Shown here: one piece after another, positions 1-8,099 of the stretch
How positions within the stretch are numbered: the stretch's first letter is position 1
Layout: every line of letters starts with the position of its first letter
NCBI GenBank assembly: GCA_034926225.1
Contig: JAYFRF010000001.1
Location: forward strand, 62,001 to 126,000
Reading direction: 5' to 3'
Source of the DNA: JAAZKA01 sp034926225
GTDB taxonomy: Bacteria; Bacillota; Clostridia; Oscillospirales; QAMX01
DNA length: 64,000 bases
Program-made: the position numbers and the translations under genes
The notes under the pieces: model-generated
Told to the model about the DNA's origin: nothing
The model's input: the letters and a program-made list of their open reading frames with translations, nothing else
Database searches by the model: none

Positions 1-426
1 TTGAAATATGGATACGCTGTTATCCAGACCGCAGCGCCAAAATCCGACGTAATTCTTGCCGCTGCCAAGCAGGACTATGAGCGCTTTTACAGGGAAGAAA
101 TCGCCCTTCGTCAGGCTTTAAGGCAGCCTCCGTTTTTCGTCATGATACAGTTTTTTCTATCGGGGCCGCTTGACGAGAATGTGTATATGGCAGCCGTGCG
201 CCTGCGGGATATCGCTTCACGCGCATTAAGCGTTTGTAAGATAAAAGGCGATCTGCTGGGCCCCGCCGCCGCACCGATTCAGCGCCTGAACAACCGATAC
301 CGTTATACGCTCACCGTACGCTGCAAAGAGCATGAAAACATGCGCGTTTTTATCGGGGAAACGCTCCGTGAGTTTAATAGCGACCCCAAATGCCGCGGCG
401 TCTCCATCTACGCCGATATGCTTTGA
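1..426 (+). CDS. priA: Primosomal protein N' (PriA helicase), C-terminal fragment
   Basis: C-terminal 141 residues of the 3'-5' helicase that restarts stalled replication forks by reloading the primosome; the 5' part lies outside the window, so the TTG at position 1 is not a real start. The end shows the family pattern: an early segment with IQT, an AAKQDYERFYREEI stretch and a PPF motif, then the C-terminal domain ending near the stop at 424-426. Def follows after 41 bases on the same strand, as in many Firmicutes where priA, def and fmt form one operon. No frameshift is visible in the part present. Confidence 0.9.
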   Translation: MKYGYAVIQTAAPKSDVILAAAKQDYERFYREEIALRQALRQPPFFVMIQFFLSGPLDENVYMAAVRLRDIASRALSVCKIKGDLLGPAAAPIQRLNNRYRYTLTVRCKEHENMRVFIGETLREFNSDPKCRGVSIYADML

Positions 427-467
427 TTTTACTCCGCAATTTCCAATGCAAAGGAAGGTTTTATATC

Positions 468-944
468 ATGGCGATACGCAATATTGTCAAGCGCGGAGAC
501 CCCACGCTTGCAAAGCACTCCCGCGAGGTAACCGAATTCGACGTCCGTCTGCATACGCTGCTCAACGACATGCTCGACACGCTGCATAAGAGCCACGGCG
601 TCGGCATCGCAGCTCCGCAGGTCGGGGTACTGCGCCGTGCCGTGATCGTCGAACCCCCGGATCAAGCGCCCCTAGAGCTGATTAACCCTGAGATCCTCTC
701 CGCCGAGGGAGAAGAAGAAGGGCAGGAAGGCTGTCTAAGCGTTCCGGGCGTATGGGGTGTCGTGAAGCGCCCCTCAAAGATTACCTGCCGTGCGCAGGAT
801 CGCAATGGAAAGCGTTTTACGTTCTCCGCTACCGGCTATTCGGCACGTATCGTGTGCCATGAAACCGATCACTTGGACGGCATTCTATTCACTGACAAGG
901 TTGAATACTACGTCGATGAAGACGGGGAGACACCGCAGAAATGA
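468..944 (+). CDS. def: Peptide deformylase
   Basis: Metal-dependent cytosolic enzyme removing the N-formyl group from nascent proteins. The 158-residue product has all three family motifs: GVGIAAPQ (44-51), EGCLS (87-91) whose Cys binds the metal, and HETDH (131-135) with two metal-binding His and the catalytic Glu. The ATG at 468 is chosen because AAGGAAGG lies at 451-458; an upstream in-frame ATG at 390 would run inside priA. Its stop overlaps the fmt start by 4 bases (ATGA), indicating translational coupling of the deformylase with the formyltransferase whose product it acts on. Confidence 0.96.
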   Translation: MAIRNIVKRGDPTLAKHSREVTEFDVRLHTLLNDMLDTLHKSHGVGIAAPQVGVLRRAVIVEPPDQAPLELINPEILSAEGEEEGQEGCLSVPGVWGVVKRPSKITCRAQDRNGKRFTFSATGYSARIVCHETDHLDGILFTDKVEYYVDEDGETPQK

Positions 945-1882
945 AAGTCTTATTCATGGGAACGCCTGATTTTGCCGTACCGTCGCTTGAAGCACTCTGC
1001 GAAGAAGGGCATACGGTCGTCGGCGTACTGACCCAGCCGGATCGTCCTAAGGACCGCGGAATGAAGCTTGCTTTCTCCGCCGTCAAGGAAGCCGCCATCC
1101 GACATAATCTCCCTATTTATCAGCCGGATACGCTCCGTGACCGCGCTATTTTACCTCTGTTGGAGGAAATCAGCCCGGATATCATCGTCGTCGTCGCCTA
1201 CGGTAAGCTCCTGCCCGGCTATGTCCGCCGCTTCCCGAGATACGGCTGCGTCAACGTCCACGGCTCGCTTCTGCCGAAGTATCGCGGCGCAGGCCCCATT
1301 CAGGCAGCAATCATGAACGGCGATACCGAAACCGGTGTGACTACAATGATCATGGCACGCGAGATTGACTCGGGCGATATGCTTTTGAAGGCATCTACGC
1401 CGATTTACCCGGATGATACCGCTCAAACCGTGCATGACCGCCTAATGAGGCTCGGCGCCGATACGCTGATCAAAACGATTGCGAAAATTGAGGACGGCAC
1501 CATCGTCCGTATCCCTCAAAACGATGCCGACGCAACCTTTGCGCCGATGCTCTCCCGTGAGGATGGCCGTATGGACTGGACGCTGCCCGCCGCCACGCTC
1601 TATAACCGCGCGCGCGGTATGACGCCGTGGCCCGGCTCGTTTACCTATGTCGGGAGCACAGTCCTAAAGCTTGCCGATATTCGTCCCGGCGCCCTTGTTT
1701 CGGACGCCGCACCCGGTGCCGTGATCCTGTCAAACGGCATGCTCCACGTCGTCTGCGGAGACAAAAACACCTTGGCGATCGGGAAGATCCAGCCTGCCGG
1801 AAAGCGCATGACGCCTGTCGCCGATTATCTGCGCGGCAACACGCTGCCCGCAAAGTTTGACGCTGCCCCGGCGCTCGAATAA
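941..1882 (+). CDS. fmt: Methionyl-tRNA formyltransferase
   Basis: Transfers a formyl group from 10-formyltetrahydrofolate to initiator Met-tRNA. The 313-residue length is usual. The N-terminus MKVLFMGTPDFAVPSL is the family signature; the catalytic NVHGSLLPKYRG segment (Asn105, His107) and downstream ETGVTTM and DSGDML motifs are present, followed by a C-terminal tRNA-binding domain. Its start overlaps the def stop by 4 bases, and rsmB follows after 24 bases with a strong ribosome binding site, so it sits in the middle of the translation operon. Confidence 0.97.
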   Translation: MKVLFMGTPDFAVPSLEALCEEGHTVVGVLTQPDRPKDRGMKLAFSAVKEAAIRHNLPIYQPDTLRDRAILPLLEEISPDIIVVVAYGKLLPGYVRRFPRYGCVNVHGSLLPKYRGAGPIQAAIMNGDTETGVTTMIMAREIDSGDMLLKASTPIYPDDTAQTVHDRLMRLGADTLIKTIAKIEDGTIVRIPQNDADATFAPMLSREDGRMDWTLPAATLYNRARGMTPWPGSFTYVGSTVLKLADIRPGALVSDAAPGAVILSNGMLHVVCGDKNTLAIGKIQPAGKRMTPVADYLRGNTLPAKFDAAPALE

Positions 1883-1906
1883 AACAAGGGGAGGAGGATT
1901 TTTTTC

Positions 1907-3259
1907 ATGGAAAAACGCACTGTCAGTGCGCGGGATACCGCCCTCGAGGTTCTGCTTGCCTTACGCCACGGTGCATGGTCGGACGAGGCGCTTGACCACG
2001 CCATAGAAGAAAGCGGACTCGATCGCCGTGACGCGGCGCTCTGTACCCAGCTCTGCTACGGCGTGCTCCAAACGCGTGCTTATCTCGATTTCGTCATCGC
2101 GTCGGCTTCCTCATTAAAGCTGAACAAAATTGCACCGAAAGTAATGGAAATCCTCCGGATAGCCGTCTATCAACTACTAATTTTGGATAAAATACCCGAG
2201 TCGGCCGCCGTTAATGAAGCGGTCCGTGAAGCAAAACTCTATACAAACCCCCGCGCCGCGTCCTTTGTCAACGCTGTACTGCGTAAAATCGCATCTGCTC
2301 CCGCGCCGGAGGTGCCGCACACCAATGATGCGGACTTCCTTGCAATTCGTTACAGCCATCCCAAGGAACTCGTAGAGCTTTACCTTCGGCATTATGGCTT
2401 CGACGCCACGGAAGAACTTTTGAAAGCGAACAACCAGCCTGCCCCGACCGTGCTGCGGTTCAATACGCTGCGCGGCGAGCCTGCCGCTCTCGCGGATACA
2501 CTGAAAGGGCAGGGGATGGATCTGACCGTCGACGACCGTCTGCCGACCGCCGCCTTTTTGGATAAAGCGGGACGCGTGACGGATTATCCCGGCTTTGATG
2601 CCGGACTCTTTACGGTGCAGGATACCGCGTCCCAGCTCGACGCGCTCGCCCTCGATCCGCAGCCGGGTGAGGAAGTCCTCGACCTCTGCGCGGCTCCCGG
2701 CGGCAAAAGCTTCGCCATCGCCGCGTTAATGAAGAACACCGGCCGCATCATCGCCTGCGACATCTATGACTCTAAACTTACCTATATCGACGAAGGCGCG
2801 AGCCGTCTCGATGCGACGATCATTGAAACAGCTCCTATCGACGCAACGCTTGCCGTTCCGCGCTTCGTCGACCGCTTCGACCGTGTTCTCGCTGACGTCC
2901 CATGCTCAGGCTTCGGCGTCATCCGAAAAAAGCCCGATATTCGTTACAAAGATCTCCGTGAAATCGCCATGCTGCCCCGATTGCAGGCGGAAATCCTCCA
3001 CAACGCCAGCCTTTACGTTAAGCCGGCGGGCGTTCTCGTCTATTCGACCTGCACCATCTTCCCCGAAGAAAACGAGGAGATCATCCATGCCTTCCTTGCT
3101 TCCCATCCGGAGTTTGCTCTGGAAGGCTTTGCGCTTCCGATCATCGGTGTATGTGACGGTATGCGCACCCTGCTGCCGACGACGGATGGCACCGATGGCT
3201 TCTTTATCGCAAAATTACGTCGTGTAAATGCAGAAAATAAAGAGAATATCGATGGATAA
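1907..3259 (+). CDS. rsmB: 16S rRNA (cytosine967-C5)-methyltransferase RsmB/Sun
   Basis: SAM-dependent methyltransferase making m5C967 in 16S rRNA. The 450-residue protein has an N-terminal NusB-like RNA-binding domain (about 1-140) and a Rossmann methyltransferase domain. Visible motifs are DLCAAPGGKS for SAM binding, ADVPCSGFG with one of the two active-site cysteines, and YSTCTIFPEENE with the other. The start at 1907 has AGGGGAGGAGG at 1887-1897. The stop overlaps the rlmN start by 8 bases, so both rRNA modification genes are probably coupled. Confidence 0.95.
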   Translation: MEKRTVSARDTALEVLLALRHGAWSDEALDHAIEESGLDRRDAALCTQLCYGVLQTRAYLDFVIASASSLKLNKIAPKVMEILRIAVYQLLILDKIPESAAVNEAVREAKLYTNPRAASFVNAVLRKIASAPAPEVPHTNDADFLAIRYSHPKELVELYLRHYGFDATEELLKANNQPAPTVLRFNTLRGEPAALADTLKGQGMDLTVDDRLPTAAFLDKAGRVTDYPGFDAGLFTVQDTASQLDALALDPQPGEEVLDLCAAPGGKSFAIAALMKNTGRIIACDIYDSKLTYIDEGASRLDATIIETAPIDATLAVPRFVDRFDRVLADVPCSGFGVIRKKPDIRYKDLREIAMLPRLQAEILHNASLYVKPAGVLVYSTCTIFPEENEEIIHAFLASHPEFALEGFALPIIGVCDGMRTLLPTTDGTDGFFIAKLRRVNAENKENIDG

Positions 3260-4277
3260 GCCGTATTTAAAGGACTTTACCGAGGAGGAACTAAAACAGC
3301 TCCCGGAAATTGCCCCCGCATATCGCGCGCGTCAGGTCTTTGCATGGCTGCATCGAGGTGTCGGCAGCGCTTCCGAAATGACCGATCTTCCCAAATCCCT
3401 CCGGGAGGCGCTCGACGAACACTATGTCGTATCTAAGCCCACCCTCCTGCGTCGCCAAATTTCCTCCGACGGTACCCGTAAGTACCTCTGGGAGCTTTCA
3501 GACGGCAACTGCGTCGAAAGTGTCCTCATGCAGTATGCTCACGGCGTCAGCGTCTGTGTTTCCACACAAGCCGGCTGCCGGATGGGCTGCGTCTTCTGCG
3601 CCTCTGCTAAAAACGGGCTTTCCCGCAACCTGCGTCCGTCCGAGATCCTCGATCAGATCCTTTTTACGGGTCTTGACGCCGGTGTACGCGTCTCCCACAT
3701 CGTCCTGATGGGAACCGGAGAGCCGCTTGATAACTATGACAATGTGTTACGCTTTTTAAAGCTCGTCGGCGCGCCTGGCGGCTTGAACATCGGCGCACGT
3801 AATATTTCCCTCTCCACAAGCGGCTTATGCGATCAGATCGACCGTCTCGCGGAGGAGCGCCTGCAGATCACCCTTTCCGTATCCCTCCACGCACCCAACG
3901 ATACGCTCCGTCAACAAATAATGCCCATCGCCCGCGCGTATCCGATGGAGCAGCTCCTTGCCTCCTGTAATGCATACTTTGTAAAAACCGGCCGCCGTAT
4001 CAGCTATGAATATATAATGATCCGTGGCTTTAACGATACGCCCGCTTGTGCGCGAGAGCTTGCGCACAAGCTTTCGGATACCGGATCGCATGTCAATATG
4101 ATTCGACTAAACGACATCGCCGAAAGTCCCTTAAAACCCTCGACACCCGAGGCGGTGCGGAGATTCCAGCAAATACTGCAGTCCTCAGGCGTCAACGCAA
4201 CTCTGCGCCGCCGTCTAGGAGCCGATATCGACGCCGCCTGCGGACAGCTTCGTAAAAAACAGATCGATACTCATTGA
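3252..4277 (+). CDS. rlmN: Dual-specificity 23S rRNA/tRNA adenine-C2 methyltransferase RlmN
   Basis: Radical SAM enzyme making m2A2503 in 23S rRNA and m2A37 in tRNAs. The radical SAM cluster motif C-x3-C-x2-C appears as CRMGCVFC, and GTGEPLDNYDN and SLHAPNDTLR are typical of the family. I chose the ATG at 3252 (MDKPYLKDF, 341 residues), which overlaps rsmB by 8 bases; an in-frame ATG at 3228 would add eight residues and overlap by 32. The stop TGA at 4275-4277 is followed directly by the phosphatase gene. Confidence 0.95.
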   Translation: MDKPYLKDFTEEELKQLPEIAPAYRARQVFAWLHRGVGSASEMTDLPKSLREALDEHYVVSKPTLLRRQISSDGTRKYLWELSDGNCVESVLMQYAHGVSVCVSTQAGCRMGCVFCASAKNGLSRNLRPSEILDQILFTGLDAGVRVSHIVLMGTGEPLDNYDNVLRFLKLVGAPGGLNIGARNISLSTSGLCDQIDRLAEERLQITLSVSLHAPNDTLRQQIMPIARAYPMEQLLASCNAYFVKTGRRISYEYIMIRGFNDTPACARELAHKLSDTGSHVNMIRLNDIAESPLKPSTPEAVRRFQQILQSSGVNATLRRRLGADIDAACGQLRKKQIDTH

Positions 4278-4287
4278 AGTTACTTTT

Positions 4288-4294
4288 AGGGGAG
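4288..4294 (+). promoter_or_regulatory. Ribosome binding site deciding the phosphatase start
   Basis: The purine-rich AGGGGAG lies 9 bases before the TTG at 4304. It supports that TTG over the upstream in-frame TTG at 4274, which overlaps the rlmN stop and has no ribosome binding site. Confidence 0.7.
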
Positions 4295-4303
4295 TTGGTT
4301 GCC

Positions 4304-5035
4304 TTGCGCATCTTTGGCTTGACTGACGTCGGCCGACAACGATCGGAAAACCAGGACGCCTGCGCTTATGAAATTCTCGACGAAAACCGTACCGTCTTCG
4401 TCGTCTGTGACGGTATGGGCGGCGCGCAGGCCGGCAACGTGGCCTCCGCTATCGCCTCCGACGTTTTTATGGATCATATGAAACGCGATATACGCCCGGA
4501 AATGAGTAATAAATATGCACAATCCGTGCTTTTGAATGCCATTAATTTCGCTAATTACGAGGTCTATCGTAAATCCGTCTCCGATGCCTCGTATAACGGT
4601 ATGGGCACTACGCTTGTCGGCGGTTTCTTTCAAAACGGCTGCGGCATGCTTGCCAACATCGGTGACAGCCGCGCCTATTACTTAACCGACACCGGTGTCT
4701 CACGCATCACGCGGGATCACTCCGTCGTCGAGGAAATGCTTGTCAAAGGACAGATCACCGAGGAACAAGCGCGCCGTCATCCGCGCCGAAACCTGATTAC
4801 ACGCGCGCTTGGCACCGATGAACGTGTGCAGGCCGATTATTATCCCTTTGAATTGAACAATGATACGGTGCTGTTACTTTGTTCTGACGGGCTTTCCGGT
4901 ATGATCGATGAGACGACGATCTATTCGGTTTTCCGGGAGCATCAAGATATGGAAGCCTGTACGCAAACACTCATCGACGCGGCAAATACCGCCGGCGGTC
5001 ATGACAATATCACCGTACTCATGCTCCGTGCGTAG
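4304..5035 (+). CDS. prpC: PP2C-type Ser/Thr phosphatase (PrpC/Stp)
   Basis: Mn/Mg-dependent phosphatase that reverses phosphorylation by the adjacent PASTA kinase. From the TTG at 4304 the 243-residue product begins MRIFGLTDVGRQRSENQDA, the usual PP2C opening. Motifs VVCDGMGG, GMGTTLVGG, NIGDSRAYY, TRDHSVVEEM, LLCSDGLSGM and a final GGHDNITV supply the metal-binding aspartates. The kinase starts 17 bases downstream after GGAGGGAGG. This phosphatase-kinase-rsgA order is conserved in Firmicutes, where the pair monitors cell wall fragments and links them to growth, germination and ribosome assembly. Confidence 0.95.
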   Translation: MRIFGLTDVGRQRSENQDACAYEILDENRTVFVVCDGMGGAQAGNVASAIASDVFMDHMKRDIRPEMSNKYAQSVLLNAINFANYEVYRKSVSDASYNGMGTTLVGGFFQNGCGMLANIGDSRAYYLTDTGVSRITRDHSVVEEMLVKGQITEEQARRHPRRNLITRALGTDERVQADYYPFELNNDTVLLLCSDGLSGMIDETTIYSVFREHQDMEACTQTLIDAANTAGGHDNITVLMLRA

Positions 5036-5052
5036 GAGGGAGGAACCCATCT

Positions 5053-7143
5053 TTGGATAAATACTTAGGTCTTTTACTGGACAACCGTTACGAAATCTTG
5101 AATGTCATCGGGATGGGCGGCATGGCGGTCGTTTACCGCGCACGTTGCCGGCTTTTAAATCGTTATGTCGCGATTAAAATCCTGAAAGACGAATTTGCCA
5201 GCGACGCCGATTTCCGTCGTCGTTTCCACACCGAGGCACAGGCTGTCGCAAAGCTGCAGCATACCAACATCGTCTCGGTCTATGATGTAAATCGCACCGA
5301 TAATATCGAATACATCGTCATGGAGCTTGTCGAGGGCATCACGCTCAAGGAGTACATGGACAAAAAGGGCGCGCTGTCTGTCAGCGAATTCCTGCACTTC
5401 GCCCCCCAAATTGCCGCCGCACTTGAGCATGCGCATAATCGCGGCATCATCCATCGGGATATCAAGCCACAGAATATCATCATCCTCCGCGACGGTTCTT
5501 TAAAGGTTACTGATTTCGGCATCGCCCGCTTCGCGCAAAATCAGCAGGTCACCATGATCGATGAAGCGCTCGGTTCAGTTCATTATGTATCCCCGGAGCA
5601 GGCCCGAGGCAGCCAGATCGATGCTCGCTCGGATATCTATTCCTTCGGCGTCATGATGTACGAAATGCTTACCGGACGTCTGCCGTTCGAAGGGGATACC
5701 CCTGTCGCCGTCGTTCTTCAGCATATCAACTCCATCCCCCTCGCTCCGCGTGAGATCGATCCGAGCATCCCGGAGGCCTTAGAACAGATCATCATACATG
5801 CGATGTCCGCGAACATTGATAACCGATACTCCTCTGCGGCGGAGATTCTGCGGGATTTTGAACGTTTCCAGCGTGATTCGTCCATTATATTCGCGTATAA
5901 CGTACCGTCTACGGTGTCCTCTGCCGAAAATACGCAGAAATTTTCTACCGCGGACATTAAGAAGTCTCAGCCTGCGGCAGATACGAATGCCACCGCGCAT
6001 TCGGATGCCGCCGCACACGCCCGTACCTTTTTTAATAAGAAACCGGCTGCCAATCCGGCTCCGCGACGTCTAAAGAATGAAGATGACGACGACTACGAAC
6101 CCTACCTGTCGCGTCGCCGCACTTCTATCTTCGTCTATATCGTCACCGGTATCCTGACCGCCGCCATTTTCCTCGGCGGGGCAGCTTTCATCATTACGAC
6201 GATTTTTGGTACTGCTGCCGATGTTGAAACGGATGAGTTTACTTCTCCAAACCTCATCGGGCAGGATTTGCGTGCCGTACTCGCTAGTTCGGACTATAGC
6301 ATGTACAATATCGTCGAGTCCGAAACCCTCTACAGCGACACCTTTGATGAGGGTGTCATTATCTCGCAAAAGCCTGTCGCCGGTCGTACCATCAAGGCCG
6401 ATACGACTATTAATGTGACTGTCAGCCTAGGCGCGAAAAAGGTCATGCTGCCAGACCTTACAAACGTGGAATACCGTACCGCTCAGCTACGCCTGTCGAG
6501 TCTCGATTTCATGTATACCAACGAATACGAGGTCTCCGATACCATCACGGAAGGTTATGTCATCCGCACCTCTCCTGATGCGCTGACACAGCTTACCCCC
6601 GGTTCCGTCGTTAAGCTCGTGATCAGTATAGGTCGTGACGAGGTGATGACCATCGCACCCAATTTAGCCGGTCTCACGGAAAGCCGTGCGGAACGGATGC
6701 TGCAGGCCGCGGGTCTCGTCCTCGGCGAAGTTATCCCCATGGAAAGTGATGCGGAGGAAGGCACTGTCGTCGCCCAAAGCGTCGCGGCGGATGCCGAAGT
6801 GCCGGAAAAGTCGGCTGTCGATATCTATATCGCAAGCCATAGTATCGCCGATCCGGATTCCACCACCTCTGTCGACGGCGCCTCCAATCCGAATTCCTCT
6901 ACCGACCCCTCCGATTCCTCTGGCGACGTCAAAGGCACCTATGTCCTTGCCGTCAAGCTGCCGTCCGACAAGCGCGATAAAGTTCTCGTCACTGTCAAAT
7001 CCGGCAGCGAGGTCATCCATGAACAGGAATATGAAACCTCCCTCGGTATAATCAACATCACCCTGCGCGGTAACGGCTCCATCCTCGCGCAGGTCTACTT
7101 CGACGGCGTCTTTTATGCGGATCAGGTCGTCATCTTTGATTGA
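5053..7143 (+). CDS. prkC: Membrane Ser/Thr protein kinase with PASTA domains (PrkC/StkP type)
   Basis: Transmembrane Hanks-type kinase sensing peptidoglycan fragments. The 696 residues comprise a cytosolic kinase domain (about 12-275) with the glycine loop GMGGMAVVY, a Lys in VAIKIL, HRDIKPQN and DFGIAR; a low-complexity juxtamembrane stretch with a DDDDYE patch; one membrane helix near 357-382; and three extracytoplasmic PASTA repeats (about 395-600). A Ser/Thr/Asp-rich linker then leads to a C-terminal beta-rich domain of about 70 residues that is not part of the PASTA repeats. The TTG start follows a GGAGGGAGG site. Its stop abuts rsgA. Confidence 0.95.
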   Translation: MDKYLGLLLDNRYEILNVIGMGGMAVVYRARCRLLNRYVAIKILKDEFASDADFRRRFHTEAQAVAKLQHTNIVSVYDVNRTDNIEYIVMELVEGITLKEYMDKKGALSVSEFLHFAPQIAAALEHAHNRGIIHRDIKPQNIIILRDGSLKVTDFGIARFAQNQQVTMIDEALGSVHYVSPEQARGSQIDARSDIYSFGVMMYEMLTGRLPFEGDTPVAVVLQHINSIPLAPREIDPSIPEALEQIIIHAMSANIDNRYSSAAEILRDFERFQRDSSIIFAYNVPSTVSSAENTQKFSTADIKKSQPAADTNATAHSDAAAHARTFFNKKPAANPAPRRLKNEDDDDYEPYLSRRRTSIFVYIVTGILTAAIFLGGAAFIITTIFGTAADVETDEFTSPNLIGQDLRAVLASSDYSMYNIVESETLYSDTFDEGVIISQKPVAGRTIKADTTINVTVSLGAKKVMLPDLTNVEYRTAQLRLSSLDFMYTNEYEVSDTITEGYVIRTSPDALTQLTPGSVVKLVISIGRDEVMTIAPNLAGLTESRAERMLQAAGLVLGEVIPMESDAEEGTVVAQSVAADAEVPEKSAVDIYIASHSIADPDSTTSVDGASNPNSSTDPSDSSGDVKGTYVLAVKLPSDKRDKVLVTVKSGSEVIHEQEYETSLGIINITLRGNGSILAQVYFDGVFYADQVVIFD

Positions 7144-7148
7144 CCGGT

Positions 7149-8039
7149 ATGCGTACAGGAACGATTATTCGCGGTATCGGCGGCCTTTACACCGTCGATA
7201 CCGGCGACATTATCTTCGATTGCCGGGCTCGCGGTATCTTCCGGCATGATAAAATACGGTTGACCGTCGGAGATAATGTCATCTGCGCCGAACAGCCGGA
7301 CGGTGACATGCTCATTACCGAACTTGCTCCCCGAAAAAATGTTTTGATTCGTCCCGCAGTATCAAATCTCGATGCAATCGTAGTGATTGCATCCACCGCT
7401 CCGCCAGAAACGGAGACCTATTTAATCGATCGCGTCTTTGCCGTCGCTGTCTTTAAGGGAATCGCCCCTGTTCTCTGCATTAACAAAGCAGATCTCGATC
7501 TGGGCGAACGCTTTTCGCAAATCTATACCCACGTTGGCATCCCCGTCCTGCGTGTCTCAGCCAAGACCGGTGAAGGGATCGCTTCTCTGCGCGATTTCCT
7601 GCGTGGGAAAACTTCCGCGCTGACCGGTAATTCAGGAGTAGGGAAGTCGAGCATTCTTTCTCAGATGCTGCCGGAACAGTCGCTGACTGTCGGTGAGCTA
7701 TCCGAAAAGCTCGGACGCGGCAAGCATACCACCCGGCATACCGAGCTGTACGCGCTCCCTGGCGGCGGTTATGTCGCCGACACTCCCGGCTTCTCCGCCT
7801 TTGACGTCACACGTCTGGAAACTCTCCTGCGCGAGGATATCCAGTACGGCTTTCCGGAAATGTCCCCGTTTATCAACAACTGTCGCTATACAGGCTGCCT
7901 GCATGTCAAAGAAGACGGCTGCGCGGTACTGGAGGCAGTTTCAAACGGCATCATCCCTGTTTCCCGCTATGAAAGTTATATACGACTCTGTGATGAGCTA
8001 AAGGACGTGCGGGATTGGAACCGTAAAACGAATCATTAG
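7149..8039 (+). CDS. rsgA: Ribosome small-subunit GTPase RsgA (YjeQ)
   Basis: Circularly permuted GTPase that releases maturation factors from the 30S subunit. The 296-residue protein shows the permuted order: OB domain first, then G4 (NKAD), G1 (GNSGVGKSS near residue 160), G3 (DTPGF), and a C-terminal zinc site with Cys and His in CRYTGCLHVKEDGC. The ATG at 7149 (MRTGTIIRGIGG) is preferred; a TTG at 7140 overlaps the kinase stop and has no typical leader residues. It is the last gene of the leftward operon segment and is followed by a hairpin shared with the convergent lipoprotein gene. Confidence 0.94.
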   Translation: MRTGTIIRGIGGLYTVDTGDIIFDCRARGIFRHDKIRLTVGDNVICAEQPDGDMLITELAPRKNVLIRPAVSNLDAIVVIASTAPPETETYLIDRVFAVAVFKGIAPVLCINKADLDLGERFSQIYTHVGIPVLRVSAKTGEGIASLRDFLRGKTSALTGNSGVGKSSILSQMLPEQSLTVGELSEKLGRGKHTTRHTELYALPGGGYVADTPGFSAFDVTRLETLLREDIQYGFPEMSPFINNCRYTGCLHVKEDGCAVLEAVSNGIIPVSRYESYIRLCDELKDVRDWNRKTNH

Positions 8040-8049
8040 ATACAAAAAA

Positions 8050-8083
8050 CCCCGTTGAAAAGGATTATACCTCGTCAACGGGG
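8050..8083 (-). terminator. Terminator between rsgA and the convergent lipoprotein gene
   Basis: A 9-base stem (CCCCGTTGA paired with TCAACGGGG) with a 16-base loop. Read on the minus strand it is followed by a run of six T, making it an intrinsic terminator for the lipoprotein gene ending at 8100. On the plus strand the downstream T content is weaker, but it may also stop rsgA transcripts. Confidence 0.8.
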
Positions 8084-8099
8084 ATCGTTTGTATTTTAT